DNA of 64,000 bases from Longitalea arenae. Lineage in GTDB: Bacteria; Bacteroidota; Bacteroidia; Chitinophagales; Chitinophagaceae. This document shows positions 53,367-61,917 of this stretch, piece by piece; the first letter of the stretch is position 1; the number at the start of each line of letters is the position of its first letter. A model generated the notes under the pieces. It was not told the origin of the DNA, ran no database searches, and saw only the letters and a program-made list of their open reading frames with translations. The stretch spans positions 372,001 through 436,000 of the forward strand of contig NZ_JAFFJX010000002.1 of the NCBI RefSeq assembly GCF_016924755.1. The letters run 5' to 3'. A program made the position numbers and the translations under genes.

Positions 53367-53495
53367 TTAACGAACCATTTTACCACATTTATATCTTGTT
53401 TTACCATGAGCGGCTTCATAGGGAGTAATATACCGGTTACAGGAGGCCAGAAAGGCCATGCAGATCGTCACAAGTAAAAGCGTTTTCAGTTTCAT
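53367..53495 (-). CDS. Very small lipoprotein, unknown function
   Basis: 42 aa from ATG 53495. Signal MKLKTLLLVTICMAFLASC with lipobox Cys19, then NRYITPYEAAHGKTRYKCGK and a basic end. The signal peptide and two Cys suggest a real short lipoprotein. It is one of the two found in this window (see 42298). Confidence 0.6.
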   Translation of the reverse strand: MKLKTLLLVTICMAFLASCNRYITPYEAAHGKTRYKCGKMVR

Positions 53496-53660
53496 TTGTT
53501 AGTGTTGGTTTCTACCGGAATAAACGAAGCGTCCCATTATATTGATATTTATAAATATACAAAGAAATGTCAAAATATCTGTCGCAGCTTAACCACGATC
53601 AGCCTTTTCCCCTTGAAGGAAAGTATCCAGCCTCTGCCATTCAAAAGGCTTCCGGTCAAA

Positions 53661-53691
53661 TAAAAAATCCGCTCATAAACATGAGCGGATT
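53661..53691 (-). terminator. Terminator of nrdJ
   Basis: AATCCGCTCAT and ATGAGCGGATT pair with a short GTTT loop; on the minus strand TTTTTTATTTG follows. It lies about 140 nt after the nrdJ stop codon. Confidence 0.85.
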
Positions 53692-53831
53692 GAAGTTTAT
53701 AAAAATAACCGTCCAAAATTCTCGTGTATTGAGCTGGCAACTTGCTGTTCAACAGCTTATTTTTTGCCAGCCTGCCCTCATTTTAAAGGGGGCGCAGGAT
53801 ATTGGAACGGGTACCTGTTGATCGGGATCTC

Positions 53832-56800
53832 TTAACTGCAACCCATGCTATTACCGCAATTGAGGCATTTATAGCAGGTTCCGCTACGGATGGTAATATG
53901 TCCGCAGGTATTACAGGCCGGCGCATCGCTTTGCATGCTTTTGGCGGCTGCGTTGATGGCATCGATACCTGCTTCTGCTTTTTTAACAGTGGCTTTTACA
54001 GGTTTCAACGGGTCTGCATCTGGTGTTTTAACCGGTTTACCGGGCACGACGCGCACATCACTTAGTGGTGGTGTTTTTTTTTCGTACTCCAGCGAAGTGG
54101 GAATTTCATCCCAGTCATCGGTGCCGGTATTCATTACTTCAGGCCGGTCAAGTACATGTACCAGGTCGGTTCTGCCCAGGTATTCATACGCCAGGGCACG
54201 GAATATGAAGTCAACGATCGAGGTGGTGCTCTTAATGTTCGGATGGTCTACCATTCCGGCGGGATCAAAACGCGTGAACACAAATTTCTCAACAAACTCT
54301 TCGAGCGGCACACCATACTGCAGGCCAATTGAAATAGCTATAGCAAAGCAGTTCAGCATACTGCGCATGGTGGCGCCTTCCTTGGCCATATCGATGAAGA
54401 TCTCACCTACTGTACCATCGCCGTATTCTCCGGTACGCAGGAAAATGGCCTGTCCGTTGATCTTGGCTTTTTGGGTAAAACCACGTCGTTTTGCCGGCAG
54501 GGTCCTGCGCTCAACGATTCGCGCCAACTCCCTTTTCAATCTTGTATCGGGAGATGCCTGAACGCGTTTCTGCACTTCACCCAGCAGTTCGGTAATGGTG
54601 AGTTTACCAAGGTCTACAATATTTGATTCCTGTGGCTCAGCGGCAGGGGCTGTTTCACTTGTTTCGTCTTCCGCTTTTTTCTTCTTATCGCTTTTATTGC
54701 TGAGCGGCTGGCTAAGCTTTGATCCATCGCGATACAAAGCACAGGCTTTTAAGCCCAGTTTCCAGCTCATCATGTAAGCATCGGCAATTTCTTCTACTGT
54801 TGCTTCATTCGGAAGGTTAATGGTTTTTGAAATAGCACCACTCAGGAACGGTTGTGCGGCGGCCATCATGCGAATATGGCCATGGGCATGAATGTAACGT
54901 TGGCCCTTTTTACCGCATTTGTTGGCACAGTCAAAAACGGGCAGGTGTTCGGCCTTTAAGAAAGGAGCACCTTCGATGGTCATGGTACCGCAGATATAAT
55001 CGTTGGCGGCTTCCACCTGCTCATCGGTAAAGCCTAAAGCTTCCAGCAGGCTCCATTCAAAATTAAAGTACTGCTCAGGTTTGAATCCCAGGCGTTGCAG
55101 GCACTCTTCACCGAGCGTGTAAACATTGAATACGAATCCGATTTCAAAGGCGGAAGCTACGGCTGCATCTAATTTTTTGATCTCTTCGGCAATAAATCCT
55201 TTCTCGCTCAGGGTCTGGTGATTGATATGCGGCGCTCCAACGAATGTTCCGGCGCCTACTGCATATTTCACGATCGATTCAATCTCCCGGGGCTGGTATC
55301 CAAGATTCTTTAAAGCTGTGGGTACAGACTGGTTAATGATCTTGAAGTAACCGCCACCACTGAGCTTTTTGAATTTAACCAGGGCGAAATCGGGTTCTAC
55401 ACCAGTTGTATCGCAATCCATTACCAACCCAATAGTACCGGTAGGTGCTATTACAGTGACCTGGGCATTGCGATAACCATGTTTCTCCCCTAACTGAACA
55501 GCTTCATCCCATGCTTTGGTAGCCGCTTTCAGGAGGTAATCGGGACAATATCTTGCTTTAATACCCTGGGGTTTGATGTGCAGTTTTTCATACTCATCTG
55601 CATCGTAGGCAGCGAGCCGGTGGTTGCGCATTACGCGCAACATGTCTTCCCGGTTCTCCTCAAAACGGGAGAAAGGTCCTAAGATAGAAGCCAGTTCCGC
55701 CGACGTTTTATACGCAATACCGGTCATGATAGCGGTTATGGCGCCGGCAATACCCCGGGCCTCTTCACTATCGTATGGAATGCCCATTACCATCAGCATG
55801 GAACCCAGGTTGGCATAGCCCAAACCGAGGGTGCGGTAATCATAGCTCAGCTGTGCTACTTCTTTGGAAGGGAACTGCGCCATGAGCACGGATATTTCCA
55901 GAACAACCGTCCACAGGCGGCATACATATTCGAAACCTTCTACATCGAATGAATTGGCAGCCTCGTTATAAAAGCGGCGCAGGTTGGCAGAAGCCAGGTT
56001 ACAGGCCGTATTGTCGAGGAACATATATTCACTGCAAGGGTTGGAAGCATTGATGCGGCCTCCTTTGGGACTGGTATGCCATTCGTTGATGGTAGTATCG
56101 TATTGTGTTCCGGGGTCGGCACAACGCCAGGCGGCATAGGCAACCTGGTTCCAAACCTCTTTGGCGGGAATACGCTTCATTACTTTACCATCGGTACGGG
56201 CTTTCAATTCCCACTCTTCATCATTCTCGAGCTTGCTAAAAAATTCATTGGGAATTCGAATCGAGTTGTTGGAGTTTTGGCCGCTCACCGTTCTGTAAGC
56301 CTCCCCTTCATAATCACTGGGATAACCTGCGGCGATCAATGCGCCTACTTTCTTTTCTTCTTCTACTTTCCAGTTAATGAACTCCATGATCTCAGGGTGG
56401 TCAAGATCAAGGCAAACCATTTTGGCGGCCCTGCGCGTGGTACCACCACTTTTGATGGCGCCTGCGGCGCGGTCGCCGATCTTCAAAAAGCTCATGAGGC
56501 CGCTGGAAGTGCCGCCACCGCTTAATTTCTCGCCTTCACCCCGGATGGTAGAAAAGTTAGTACCTACGCCACTGCCATATTTGAAAATACGGGCTTCGCG
56601 CATCCACAGGTCCATGATACCGCCTTCATTCACCAGGTCATCCTCTACGCTCAGGATGAAACAGGCGTGCGGTTGCGGGCGCTCGTATGCTGAAGTTGAT
56701 TTTTTCAGTTCACCATCAACAGGGTCTACATAATAATGCCCCTGTGGTTTTCCTTTGATGCCATAGCTTTCAAATAAACCGGTATTGAACCATTGCGGAC

Positions 56801-57200
56801 TATTAGGCGTACATGACTGATTGAGGATACAATGCACCAGCTCTTCGTAAAATATGGTGGCATCCTGTTCAGAAGCAAAATACCCATATTTCTCACCCCA
56901 TACCCGCCAGCAATTTGCCAGACGATGGGCAACCTGTTTTACCGATGTTTCACGACCCAGTGACCCATCCTTTTGTGGAACGCCTGCCTTACGGAAATAC
57001 TTTTGAGCCAGAATATCTGTAGCAATCTGACTCCAGTGTTTGGGAACCTCTACATTATTCATTTCAAACACCACTTCACCACTTGGATTGCGGATCACCG
57101 ACGTTCGATAATCATATTCGAACTGATCAAACACAGACACTCCTTCGCGGGTGAACCGGCGACTGAACTGTAAGCCTTTCGATTGCTTTTTACTGGGCAT
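53832..57200 (-). CDS. nrdJ: Adenosylcobalamin-dependent ribonucleotide reductase (class II)
   Basis: 1122 aa. It reduces ribonucleotides to deoxyribonucleotides using B12. The large catalytic part has the NxCxE motif in NASNPCSEYMFLDN and conserved GTGTIGLVMDCDTTGVEPDF-like blocks. A charged linker (about residues 860-890) precedes a TSCPD-type domain (about 905-1015). The C-terminus is a zinc-ribbon, CNTCGH ... CYKCLNCG, found in long NrdJ proteins. ATG at 57200. No cobalamin riboswitch was found in the upstream 150 nt. Single gene. Confidence 0.95.
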   Translation of the reverse strand: MPSKKQSKGLQFSRRFTREGVSVFDQFEYDYRTSVIRNPSGEVVFEMNNVEVPKHWSQIATDILAQKYFRKAGVPQKDGSLGRETSVKQVAHRLANCWRVWGEKYGYFASEQDATIFYEELVHCILNQSCTPNSPQWFNTGLFESYGIKGKPQGHYYVDPVDGELKKSTSAYERPQPHACFILSVEDDLVNEGGIMDLWMREARIFKYGSGVGTNFSTIRGEGEKLSGGGTSSGLMSFLKIGDRAAGAIKSGGTTRRAAKMVCLDLDHPEIMEFINWKVEEEKKVGALIAAGYPSDYEGEAYRTVSGQNSNNSIRIPNEFFSKLENDEEWELKARTDGKVMKRIPAKEVWNQVAYAAWRCADPGTQYDTTINEWHTSPKGGRINASNPCSEYMFLDNTACNLASANLRRFYNEAANSFDVEGFEYVCRLWTVVLEISVLMAQFPSKEVAQLSYDYRTLGLGYANLGSMLMVMGIPYDSEEARGIAGAITAIMTGIAYKTSAELASILGPFSRFEENREDMLRVMRNHRLAAYDADEYEKLHIKPQGIKARYCPDYLLKAATKAWDEAVQLGEKHGYRNAQVTVIAPTGTIGLVMDCDTTGVEPDFALVKFKKLSGGGYFKIINQSVPTALKNLGYQPREIESIVKYAVGAGTFVGAPHINHQTLSEKGFIAEEIKKLDAAVASAFEIGFVFNVYTLGEECLQRLGFKPEQYFNFEWSLLEALGFTDEQVEAANDYICGTMTIEGAPFLKAEHLPVFDCANKCGKKGQRYIHAHGHIRMMAAAQPFLSGAISKTINLPNEATVEEIADAYMMSWKLGLKACALYRDGSKLSQPLSNKSDKKKKAEDETSETAPAAEPQESNIVDLGKLTITELLGEVQKRVQASPDTRLKRELARIVERRTLPAKRRGFTQKAKINGQAIFLRTGEYGDGTVGEIFIDMAKEGATMRSMLNCFAIAISIGLQYGVPLEEFVEKFVFTRFDPAGMVDHPNIKSTTSIVDFIFRALAYEYLGRTDLVHVLDRPEVMNTGTDDWDEIPTSLEYEKKTPPLSDVRVVPGKPVKTPDADPLKPVKATVKKAEAGIDAINAAAKSMQSDAPACNTCGHITIRSGTCYKCLNCGNSMGCS

Positions 57201-57457
57201 AGGTTACTTAGTTTTTTAACAATGATTAAATCAGGGTTTGGGTGGAAAGGGTGAAGAACGAAAATATCCAGTCAGGGCCAGATTTCCGATCGAGAAATAT
57301 GCACAGCTGTGGAAAAAGGATGTTAAAAATACGAAGATGCAAGCTGGGTGTGCTTTACTCGATTTTTGCACAGAATACGGTCAGATGTTAATTACTTTTT
57401 CAAGGTTGTTATGAAAAAAAATGTTATCTATAAAGGCGTCGCGAGTTACTGGTTCCC

Positions 57458-57581
57458 GGTTGCAAGTTTCAGGTTTCAGGTTACACGTTTCACGTTACAG
57501 GGCCTTCAACTCAGTTGGCTGGAAAATCGTTGCGTGTACTGCAATGGCAGCCATGCAACTTGCAACCTGGAACTTGCAACT
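57458..57581. repeat. Inverted pair of heptad-word arrays
   Basis: Arm 57458-57485 (GTTGCAA, TCAGGTT words) and arm 57554-57581 (TGCAACT, TGGAACT words) are reverse complements at 23 of 28 positions, no indel, by hand alignment. The spacer is 68 nt. The GTT words run on to about 57510. In the gap between nrdJ and the DUF2490 gene; an 87-codon frame across it is a repeat artefact. Confidence 0.85.
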
Positions 57582-57635
57582 GCCACATTCCCGCTCACAA
57601 ACGATCATTAGGCAATTGTTGCTTTTCTTTGCCAG

Positions 57636-58391
57636 ATGTCCTTTTATAAACAACTGATCCTGGTGATAGTTGGAATGATTGCAGGCTATAATTCCCGGTC
57701 ACAGGTAGCGCTCTCGGGGTGGGTAACCACCAATAACCAAATAGCGCTTACCAAAAGTCTTATTTACCAGTTGGAAGCCAGCGGAAGGACAGAACCGCAA
57801 AGGCAGCACCTGCAAACCTTTTTATTGCGCACCGGCGCTTTTGTTCAGCTAAACAACCAATGGAGCGTGGGTGCCGGCTATTGTCTTACGGAAGGGCGCC
57901 GCACCATCAACGGAACCAGCAGCTTTGCAGCTGAGCACCAGGCCCTTGAGCAGGTATGGTTCACCCACAATGTATATCTTGGTTCGGCAAAAAACAAACA
58001 CACTACCCTCTTACGCCATCGCCTCAGGCTTGAGAACCGGTTCTTACCTAAACTGATCTGGGAAAATAATGCCATAAAAAGAACCGGCAGCGCTTTTGCC
58101 AACCGGTTGCGATACCAGATCAGGCAACAGATCCCGCTGGTGAGGGTCACCAGCAGTTTCGACAAAGGCATGTTCCTGATCCTGCAGAACGAAGTCTTTT
58201 TCAATGTGAGCGGGCAGCAGCATGTAAACGGCCAGATCCTTGATCAAAACCGCAGTTTGCTGGCTACCGGCTACCGCTTCAGCCGGAAATTTGACCTGGA
58301 ATTATCGTATATGTTACGCGTTGTTAAGGAACCCAGCAAAAGGTGGTCGCGCGAAAGCATTATACAGGTAACTGCTTTTAGTAGAATATAA
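57636..58391 (+). CDS. DUF2490 family outer-membrane protein
   Basis: 251 aa. Signal peptide (QLILVIVGMIAGYNSRSQ), then about ten amphipathic strands typical of a small outer-membrane beta-barrel. The conserved SGWVTTNNQIALTKSLIYQL start and the LRHRLRLENRFLP segment place it in DUF2490. Function unknown. Confidence 0.85.
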   Translation: MSFYKQLILVIVGMIAGYNSRSQVALSGWVTTNNQIALTKSLIYQLEASGRTEPQRQHLQTFLLRTGAFVQLNNQWSVGAGYCLTEGRRTINGTSSFAAEHQALEQVWFTHNVYLGSAKNKHTTLLRHRLRLENRFLPKLIWENNAIKRTGSAFANRLRYQIRQQIPLVRVTSSFDKGMFLILQNEVFFNVSGQQHVNGQILDQNRSLLATGYRFSRKFDLELSYMLRVVKEPSKRWSRESIIQVTAFSRI

Positions 58392-58482
58392 TGCCCTGAA
58401 TAACAATAAATGGTAAAAGTTTTGGCACCTTATAGCCCCTTTGGAAAACTTTTTGCATTTTTGTAGTCACCAATAGCCCAGC

Positions 58483-59241
58483 ATGACGAATCGCATTTAT
58501 CAATCACTACTGCAACATAAGGAGAAAGGACAAAAATCATTTGCAGTACTGATTGACCCAGACAAGGTTACGGTAGAAAAAATCGATGAATTAACAGCAT
58601 TGGCCACCAAAGCGCGGGTTGATTACCTGCTCGTGGGCGGAAGTTTGGTGGTTACGAACCGGCTGGACGAAGTGGTGCAGCAGATAAAAAAGAATTGCAA
58701 TATCCCGGTGATCCTCTTTCCGGGCAGTCCCTCCCAAATAACCAGTTATGCAGATGCATTGCTTTATCTCTCGCTTATTTCAGGCCGCAATGCAGAATTA
58801 CTCATTGGCCAGCATGTTATTTCAGCACCATTTGTGAAGCAAAGCCGGCTCGAGATCATCTCTACCGGTTACATGGTCATCGATGGCGGCGCTCCCACGA
58901 CCGTATCATATATCAGCAATGCAGCGCCCATTCCGGCCGATAAAAATGAAATTGCGATGTGCACCGCCATGGCAGGTGAAATGCTGGGCATGAAACTCAT
59001 TTTCATGGATGCCGGCAGCGGCGCCAAACGTCCTATCAGTGAAAGCATGATCGAGAAAGTGGCACAGATCATCGAAGTGCCGCTGCTCGTTGGCGGCGGT
59101 ATTACCGATCCCGAGAAAGCATACCGCAATTGCAAAGCCGGCGCCGATATGATCGTAATTGGCAATGCTATTGAGAAAGATGCTTCGCTCATAGAAGAGA
59201 TGAGTGCCGCTATCCATTCAGTGCCCACCCGCATTGTGTAA
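58483..59241 (+). CDS. Geranylgeranylglyceryl phosphate synthase family protein (PcrB/GGGPS)
   Basis: 252 aa TIM barrel. FAVLIDPDKVT near the N-terminus, GGSLVVTNRLDE, VILFPGSPSQI and LVGGGITDPEKAYRNCKAGAD are the family's phosphate- and prenyl-binding segments. In archaea it joins glycerol-1-phosphate to a prenyl diphosphate; bacterial members make geranylgeranyl or heptaprenyl-glyceryl phosphate with an unclear end product. Standard start and length. Downstream comes the arginine leader; no further ether-lipid genes are seen. Confidence 0.92.
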   Translation: MTNRIYQSLLQHKEKGQKSFAVLIDPDKVTVEKIDELTALATKARVDYLLVGGSLVVTNRLDEVVQQIKKNCNIPVILFPGSPSQITSYADALLYLSLISGRNAELLIGQHVISAPFVKQSRLEIISTGYMVIDGGAPTTVSYISNAAPIPADKNEIAMCTAMAGEMLGMKLIFMDAGSGAKRPISESMIEKVAQIIEVPLLVGGGITDPEKAYRNCKAGADMIVIGNAIEKDASLIEEMSAAIHSVPTRIV

Positions 59242-59423
59242 TGAACTTTTTGATGATTATATTGTTCTGATAGATATTCAAGATAGCACCGTTTTGTCAT
59301 TGAGGATTTAAGGTATTTCAGGATTTAGACAAAATTTTACACCAAAAATCCCCATTGAATTAAAAAAGTTGTTTTTCTTTGCGGTGACAAAATCTATTGA
59401 TTTAAAAGCATACCCGATAAAAA

Positions 59424-59558
59424 ATGCAAAAAAATCTCACCATAATACTCGCTGATGTGATCGCGCAAACCGCGATTACTATAGTGCGTGGGGTTTTTCC
59501 TGTACGGCTCCGTACAGTTTTTTACTTCCAACCTATTCCCGTCAGGGTGCGACGTTGA
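59424..59558 (+). CDS. Putative arginine-rich leader peptide of the arginine operon
   Basis: 44 codons, ATG 59424 to TGA 59556-59558: MQKNLTIILADVIAQ at the start, then ITIVRGVFPVRLRTVF, and PIPVRVRR at the end. Six Arg codons fall in the last 23 (CGT, CGG, CGT, AGG, CGA, CGT). Two structures lie inside: a 9-bp hairpin (59457-59479, stem ATCGCG/CGCGAT plus three more pairs) and the intrinsic terminator at 59500-59523, whose stem itself carries the CGG and CGT codons. It precedes the operon acyltransferase-argG-argC-argD by 121 nt. A ribosome-controlled, arginine-responsive attenuator is the natural reading, though the peptide continues past the terminator, which is unlike the classic trp layout. 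Confidence 0.55.
   Translation: MQKNLTIILADVIAQTAITIVRGVFPVRLRTVFYFQPIPVRVRR
59500..59523 (+). terminator. Intrinsic terminator inside the arginine leader
   Basis: CTGTACG and CGTACAG pair around GCTC (7 bp), followed by six T. It lies 157 nt before the first operon gene, so it would stop transcription before the operon. A later CTGTACCATACAG (from 59565) contains CTGTAC, which could pair with the terminator 3' arm. Confidence 0.75.
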
Positions 59559-59679
59559 TACTTACTGTACCATACAGCATGCATTTTAGTGACCGGAATG
59601 GCTTCAGTTCCTGCAAGCTATTACCCCCGGCACAATGTTTTAAGCCGTTGCATTTTTCACATTTAGCCTTGTTACAAAA

Positions 59680-60423
59680 ATGGATACCCAACAACAATTT
59701 CAGGTACTTGTAGCTAACGAATCACACCTCAGCTTTGCACAGATCATATGCGATGAAATGGCGTCGAGCGCCAAAGCCCGTGGAACCGGTATTGCCAAAC
59801 GTTCGCCCGAATATATACAACAGAAAATGCGGGAAGGAAAAGCGGTGATCGCTTTTAACCAGGATGGCATTTGGGCTGGCTTCTGTTATATCGAGACCTG
59901 GAGCCATGGCGAATACGTGGCCAACTCAGGACTGATCGTATCGCCTAATTTCCGTAAGGGTGGACTGGCAAAGGCCATTAAGAAAAAAATATTCGAGCTG
60001 AGCCGGCAAACATATCCCGAAGCGAAGATCTTCGGACTCACCACCGGCCTGGCCGTAATGAAGATCAACAGCGACCTTGGCTACGAGCCGGTTACCTATT
60101 CAGAGCTTACGCAGGACGAAGCCTTCTGGGCCGGTTGTAAAAGCTGCGTGAACTATGATATCCTCATGAGCAAAGAACGGAAAAACTGTTTGTGCACTGC
60201 GATGCTGTATGATCCTAAAGATCACTACGAGCCGGAAGAGACCAAAGAGTTCTTCGAGGAGAAAAAGAGTGTGTTCGAACGCATGTTACGCATCAAACAA
60301 TGGAAATTGCTGAAGCCTTTTTTCAAGGAGGATAATAAAGACTCCCAGAGCGGAGCCAAGGCTTCACAAAGCGGAGGAGCCGGCAAGATCAAATCATTTT
60401 TTCACTACTTTTTTAATCTCTAA
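59680..60423 (+). CDS. GNAT acyltransferase, probable first enzyme of arginine synthesis
   Basis: 247 aa. GNAT core about residues 60-150: the acyl-CoA motif is in VSPNFRKGGLAKAIKKKI, preceded by FCYIETWSHGEYVANSGLIV. The C-terminal part has CKSCVNY and CLCTAMLYDP, four Cys in a metal-site-like pattern, then a basic tail. It stands first in the arginine operon, as does the GNAT gene ahead of argG in Bacteroides, where the pathway runs through succinylated intermediates. So it may make N-succinyl- or N-acetylglutamate. This is inferred from position; the acyl donor cannot be read. Confidence 0.82.
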   Translation: MDTQQQFQVLVANESHLSFAQIICDEMASSAKARGTGIAKRSPEYIQQKMREGKAVIAFNQDGIWAGFCYIETWSHGEYVANSGLIVSPNFRKGGLAKAIKKKIFELSRQTYPEAKIFGLTTGLAVMKINSDLGYEPVTYSELTQDEAFWAGCKSCVNYDILMSKERKNCLCTAMLYDPKDHYEPEETKEFFEEKKSVFERMLRIKQWKLLKPFFKEDNKDSQSGAKASQSGGAGKIKSFFHYFFNL

Positions 60424-60497
60424 CCCCATCTCCGTCAGCTGGCGGAGAGAAAAAAGGGAATCAGAAATAATTGTATAACCAGTAATTTTTTTAAATA

Positions 60498-61754
60498 ATG
60501 AATTCAGGCTCTTCAAAATTTCAGCACTCTCCCTCCCCTTCAGGGGTTGGGGGTGTAAAGAAAGTCGTTCTCGGTTTTAGCGGTGGATTAGACACTTCAT
60601 TCTGTGTAAAATACCTGGGCGAAGACCAGGGCTACGAAGTGCACAGCATTATTGTAAATACCGGTGGTTTCAGCGAAGAAGAACTGAAGCAGATTGAAGA
60701 GCACGCCTATAAACTGGGTGTAAAAACACATACAACAGTTAATGCCATAAAAGGATATTACGACCGCATCATAAAATACCTCATTTACGGAAATGTGTTG
60801 AAGAACAACACGTATCCCTTAAGTGTGAGTGCCGAGCGGTTGAGCCAGGCCCTGCACATTGCAGAGCATGTAAAAACATTAAAAGCCGATGCAGTAGCGC
60901 ATGGCAGTACCGGTGCGGGTAACGACCAGGTTCGTTTCGACATGGTCTTTCACATCCTCATCCCAGGTGTCGAGATCATTACGCCCATCCGCGACCTGAA
61001 ACTGAGCCGCGAAGCAGAAATTGAATACCTGAAAGGCAAAGGGGTGAACATGAACTTTGCTAAAGCAGTGTACTCGATCAATAAAGGATTATGGGGTACC
61101 AGCGTTGGTGGTAAAGAAACATTGTCATCGAAAGGTATGTTGCCCGAAGAAGCCTGGCCAACACAGGTAACCAAAACCGGCAGCGAAGAAGTGAAACTGC
61201 GTTTTGAAAAAGGGGAACTGAAAGCCATCAACGATAAATCATTCGCTCATCCGAGCGAAGCCATACAATACCTGCAAACCATTGCGGGCCCATATGGTGT
61301 TGGCCGCGATATTCACGTAGGCGATACCATCATCGGTATTAAAGGCCGGGTAGGTTTTGAAGCAGCCGCTCCCATGGTGATCCTGAAAGCACACCATGCC
61401 CTGGAAAAGCACGTACTTACCAAATGGCAGCTGAACTGGAAAGACCAGTTGGCCCAGTTCTATGGCAACTGGTTACATGAAGGCCAGATCATGGACCCTG
61501 TAATGCGCGACATTGAAGCGTATCTCGAAAGCGCCCAGGCGAATGTGACCGGCGATGTATTTGTACAGCTGCAACCTTATCGCTTCCAGATCATCGGAAT
61601 TGAATCGAGCTATGACCTCATGAGCAGCAAGTTTGGCAAATACGGTGAAATGAATACCGGCTGGAGCGGTGAAGACGTACGTGGCTTCAGCAAGATCTTC
61701 GGTAACCAGACCTCGATCTGGAATTCGGTGAAGGAAGAGAATGAGGGTAAGTAG
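60498..61754 (+). CDS. argG: Argininosuccinate synthase
   Basis: 418 aa. It joins citrulline and aspartate with ATP. The P-loop VVLGFSGGLDTSF and the block AHGSTGAGNDQVRFD identify it. The enzyme normally starts right at the KKVVL strand; here ATG 60498 adds about 20 residues (HSPSPSGVGGVKK), encoded by a C-rich/G-rich palindrome (CCCTCCCCTT ... GGGGTTGGGG). No start codon lies closer, so the extension should be translated. The stop codon TAG is itself part of a TAGTTG word array. Confidence 0.95.
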   Translation: MNSGSSKFQHSPSPSGVGGVKKVVLGFSGGLDTSFCVKYLGEDQGYEVHSIIVNTGGFSEEELKQIEEHAYKLGVKTHTTVNAIKGYYDRIIKYLIYGNVLKNNTYPLSVSAERLSQALHIAEHVKTLKADAVAHGSTGAGNDQVRFDMVFHILIPGVEIITPIRDLKLSREAEIEYLKGKGVNMNFAKAVYSINKGLWGTSVGGKETLSSKGMLPEEAWPTQVTKTGSEEVKLRFEKGELKAINDKSFAHPSEAIQYLQTIAGPYGVGRDIHVGDTIIGIKGRVGFEAAAPMVILKAHHALEKHVLTKWQLNWKDQLAQFYGNWLHEGQIMDPVMRDIEAYLESAQANVTGDVFVQLQPYRFQIIGIESSYDLMSSKFGKYGEMNTGWSGEDVRGFSKIFGNQTSIWNSVKEENEGK

Positions 61755-61917
61755 TTGGCTAGTTGATAATGTTGATATCGGTGACAGAGGGATTGAGAAG
61801 TTTATCAAATGACAGGTAACAGGAGGTGAATAATGGGAAAGCGCTAACGAGGAATCAGGAATATAGTCAGCAATTCGAAAGCAAGGCGCTATTCACCATT
61901 CACCATTGACCGTTTAA
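61752..61917. repeat. Word arrays in the argG-argC gap
   Basis: At 61752-61781, TAGTTGGC, TAGTTGATAA and TGTTGATATC begin at the argG stop codon. At 61887-61917, CTATTCA, CCATTCA, CCATTGA and CCGTTTA (7-nt period) end right before the argC start codon. Confidence 0.75.

Noticed and set aside
57201-57350. Cobalamin riboswitch upstream of nrdJ
   Set aside because: The B12 box (GCCACTGG-type) is not found in either strand of the region.
57348-57611. Plus-strand frame of 87 codons before the DUF2490 gene
   Set aside because: Mostly encoded by the inverted heptad arrays; the signal-like part is an accident of the words.
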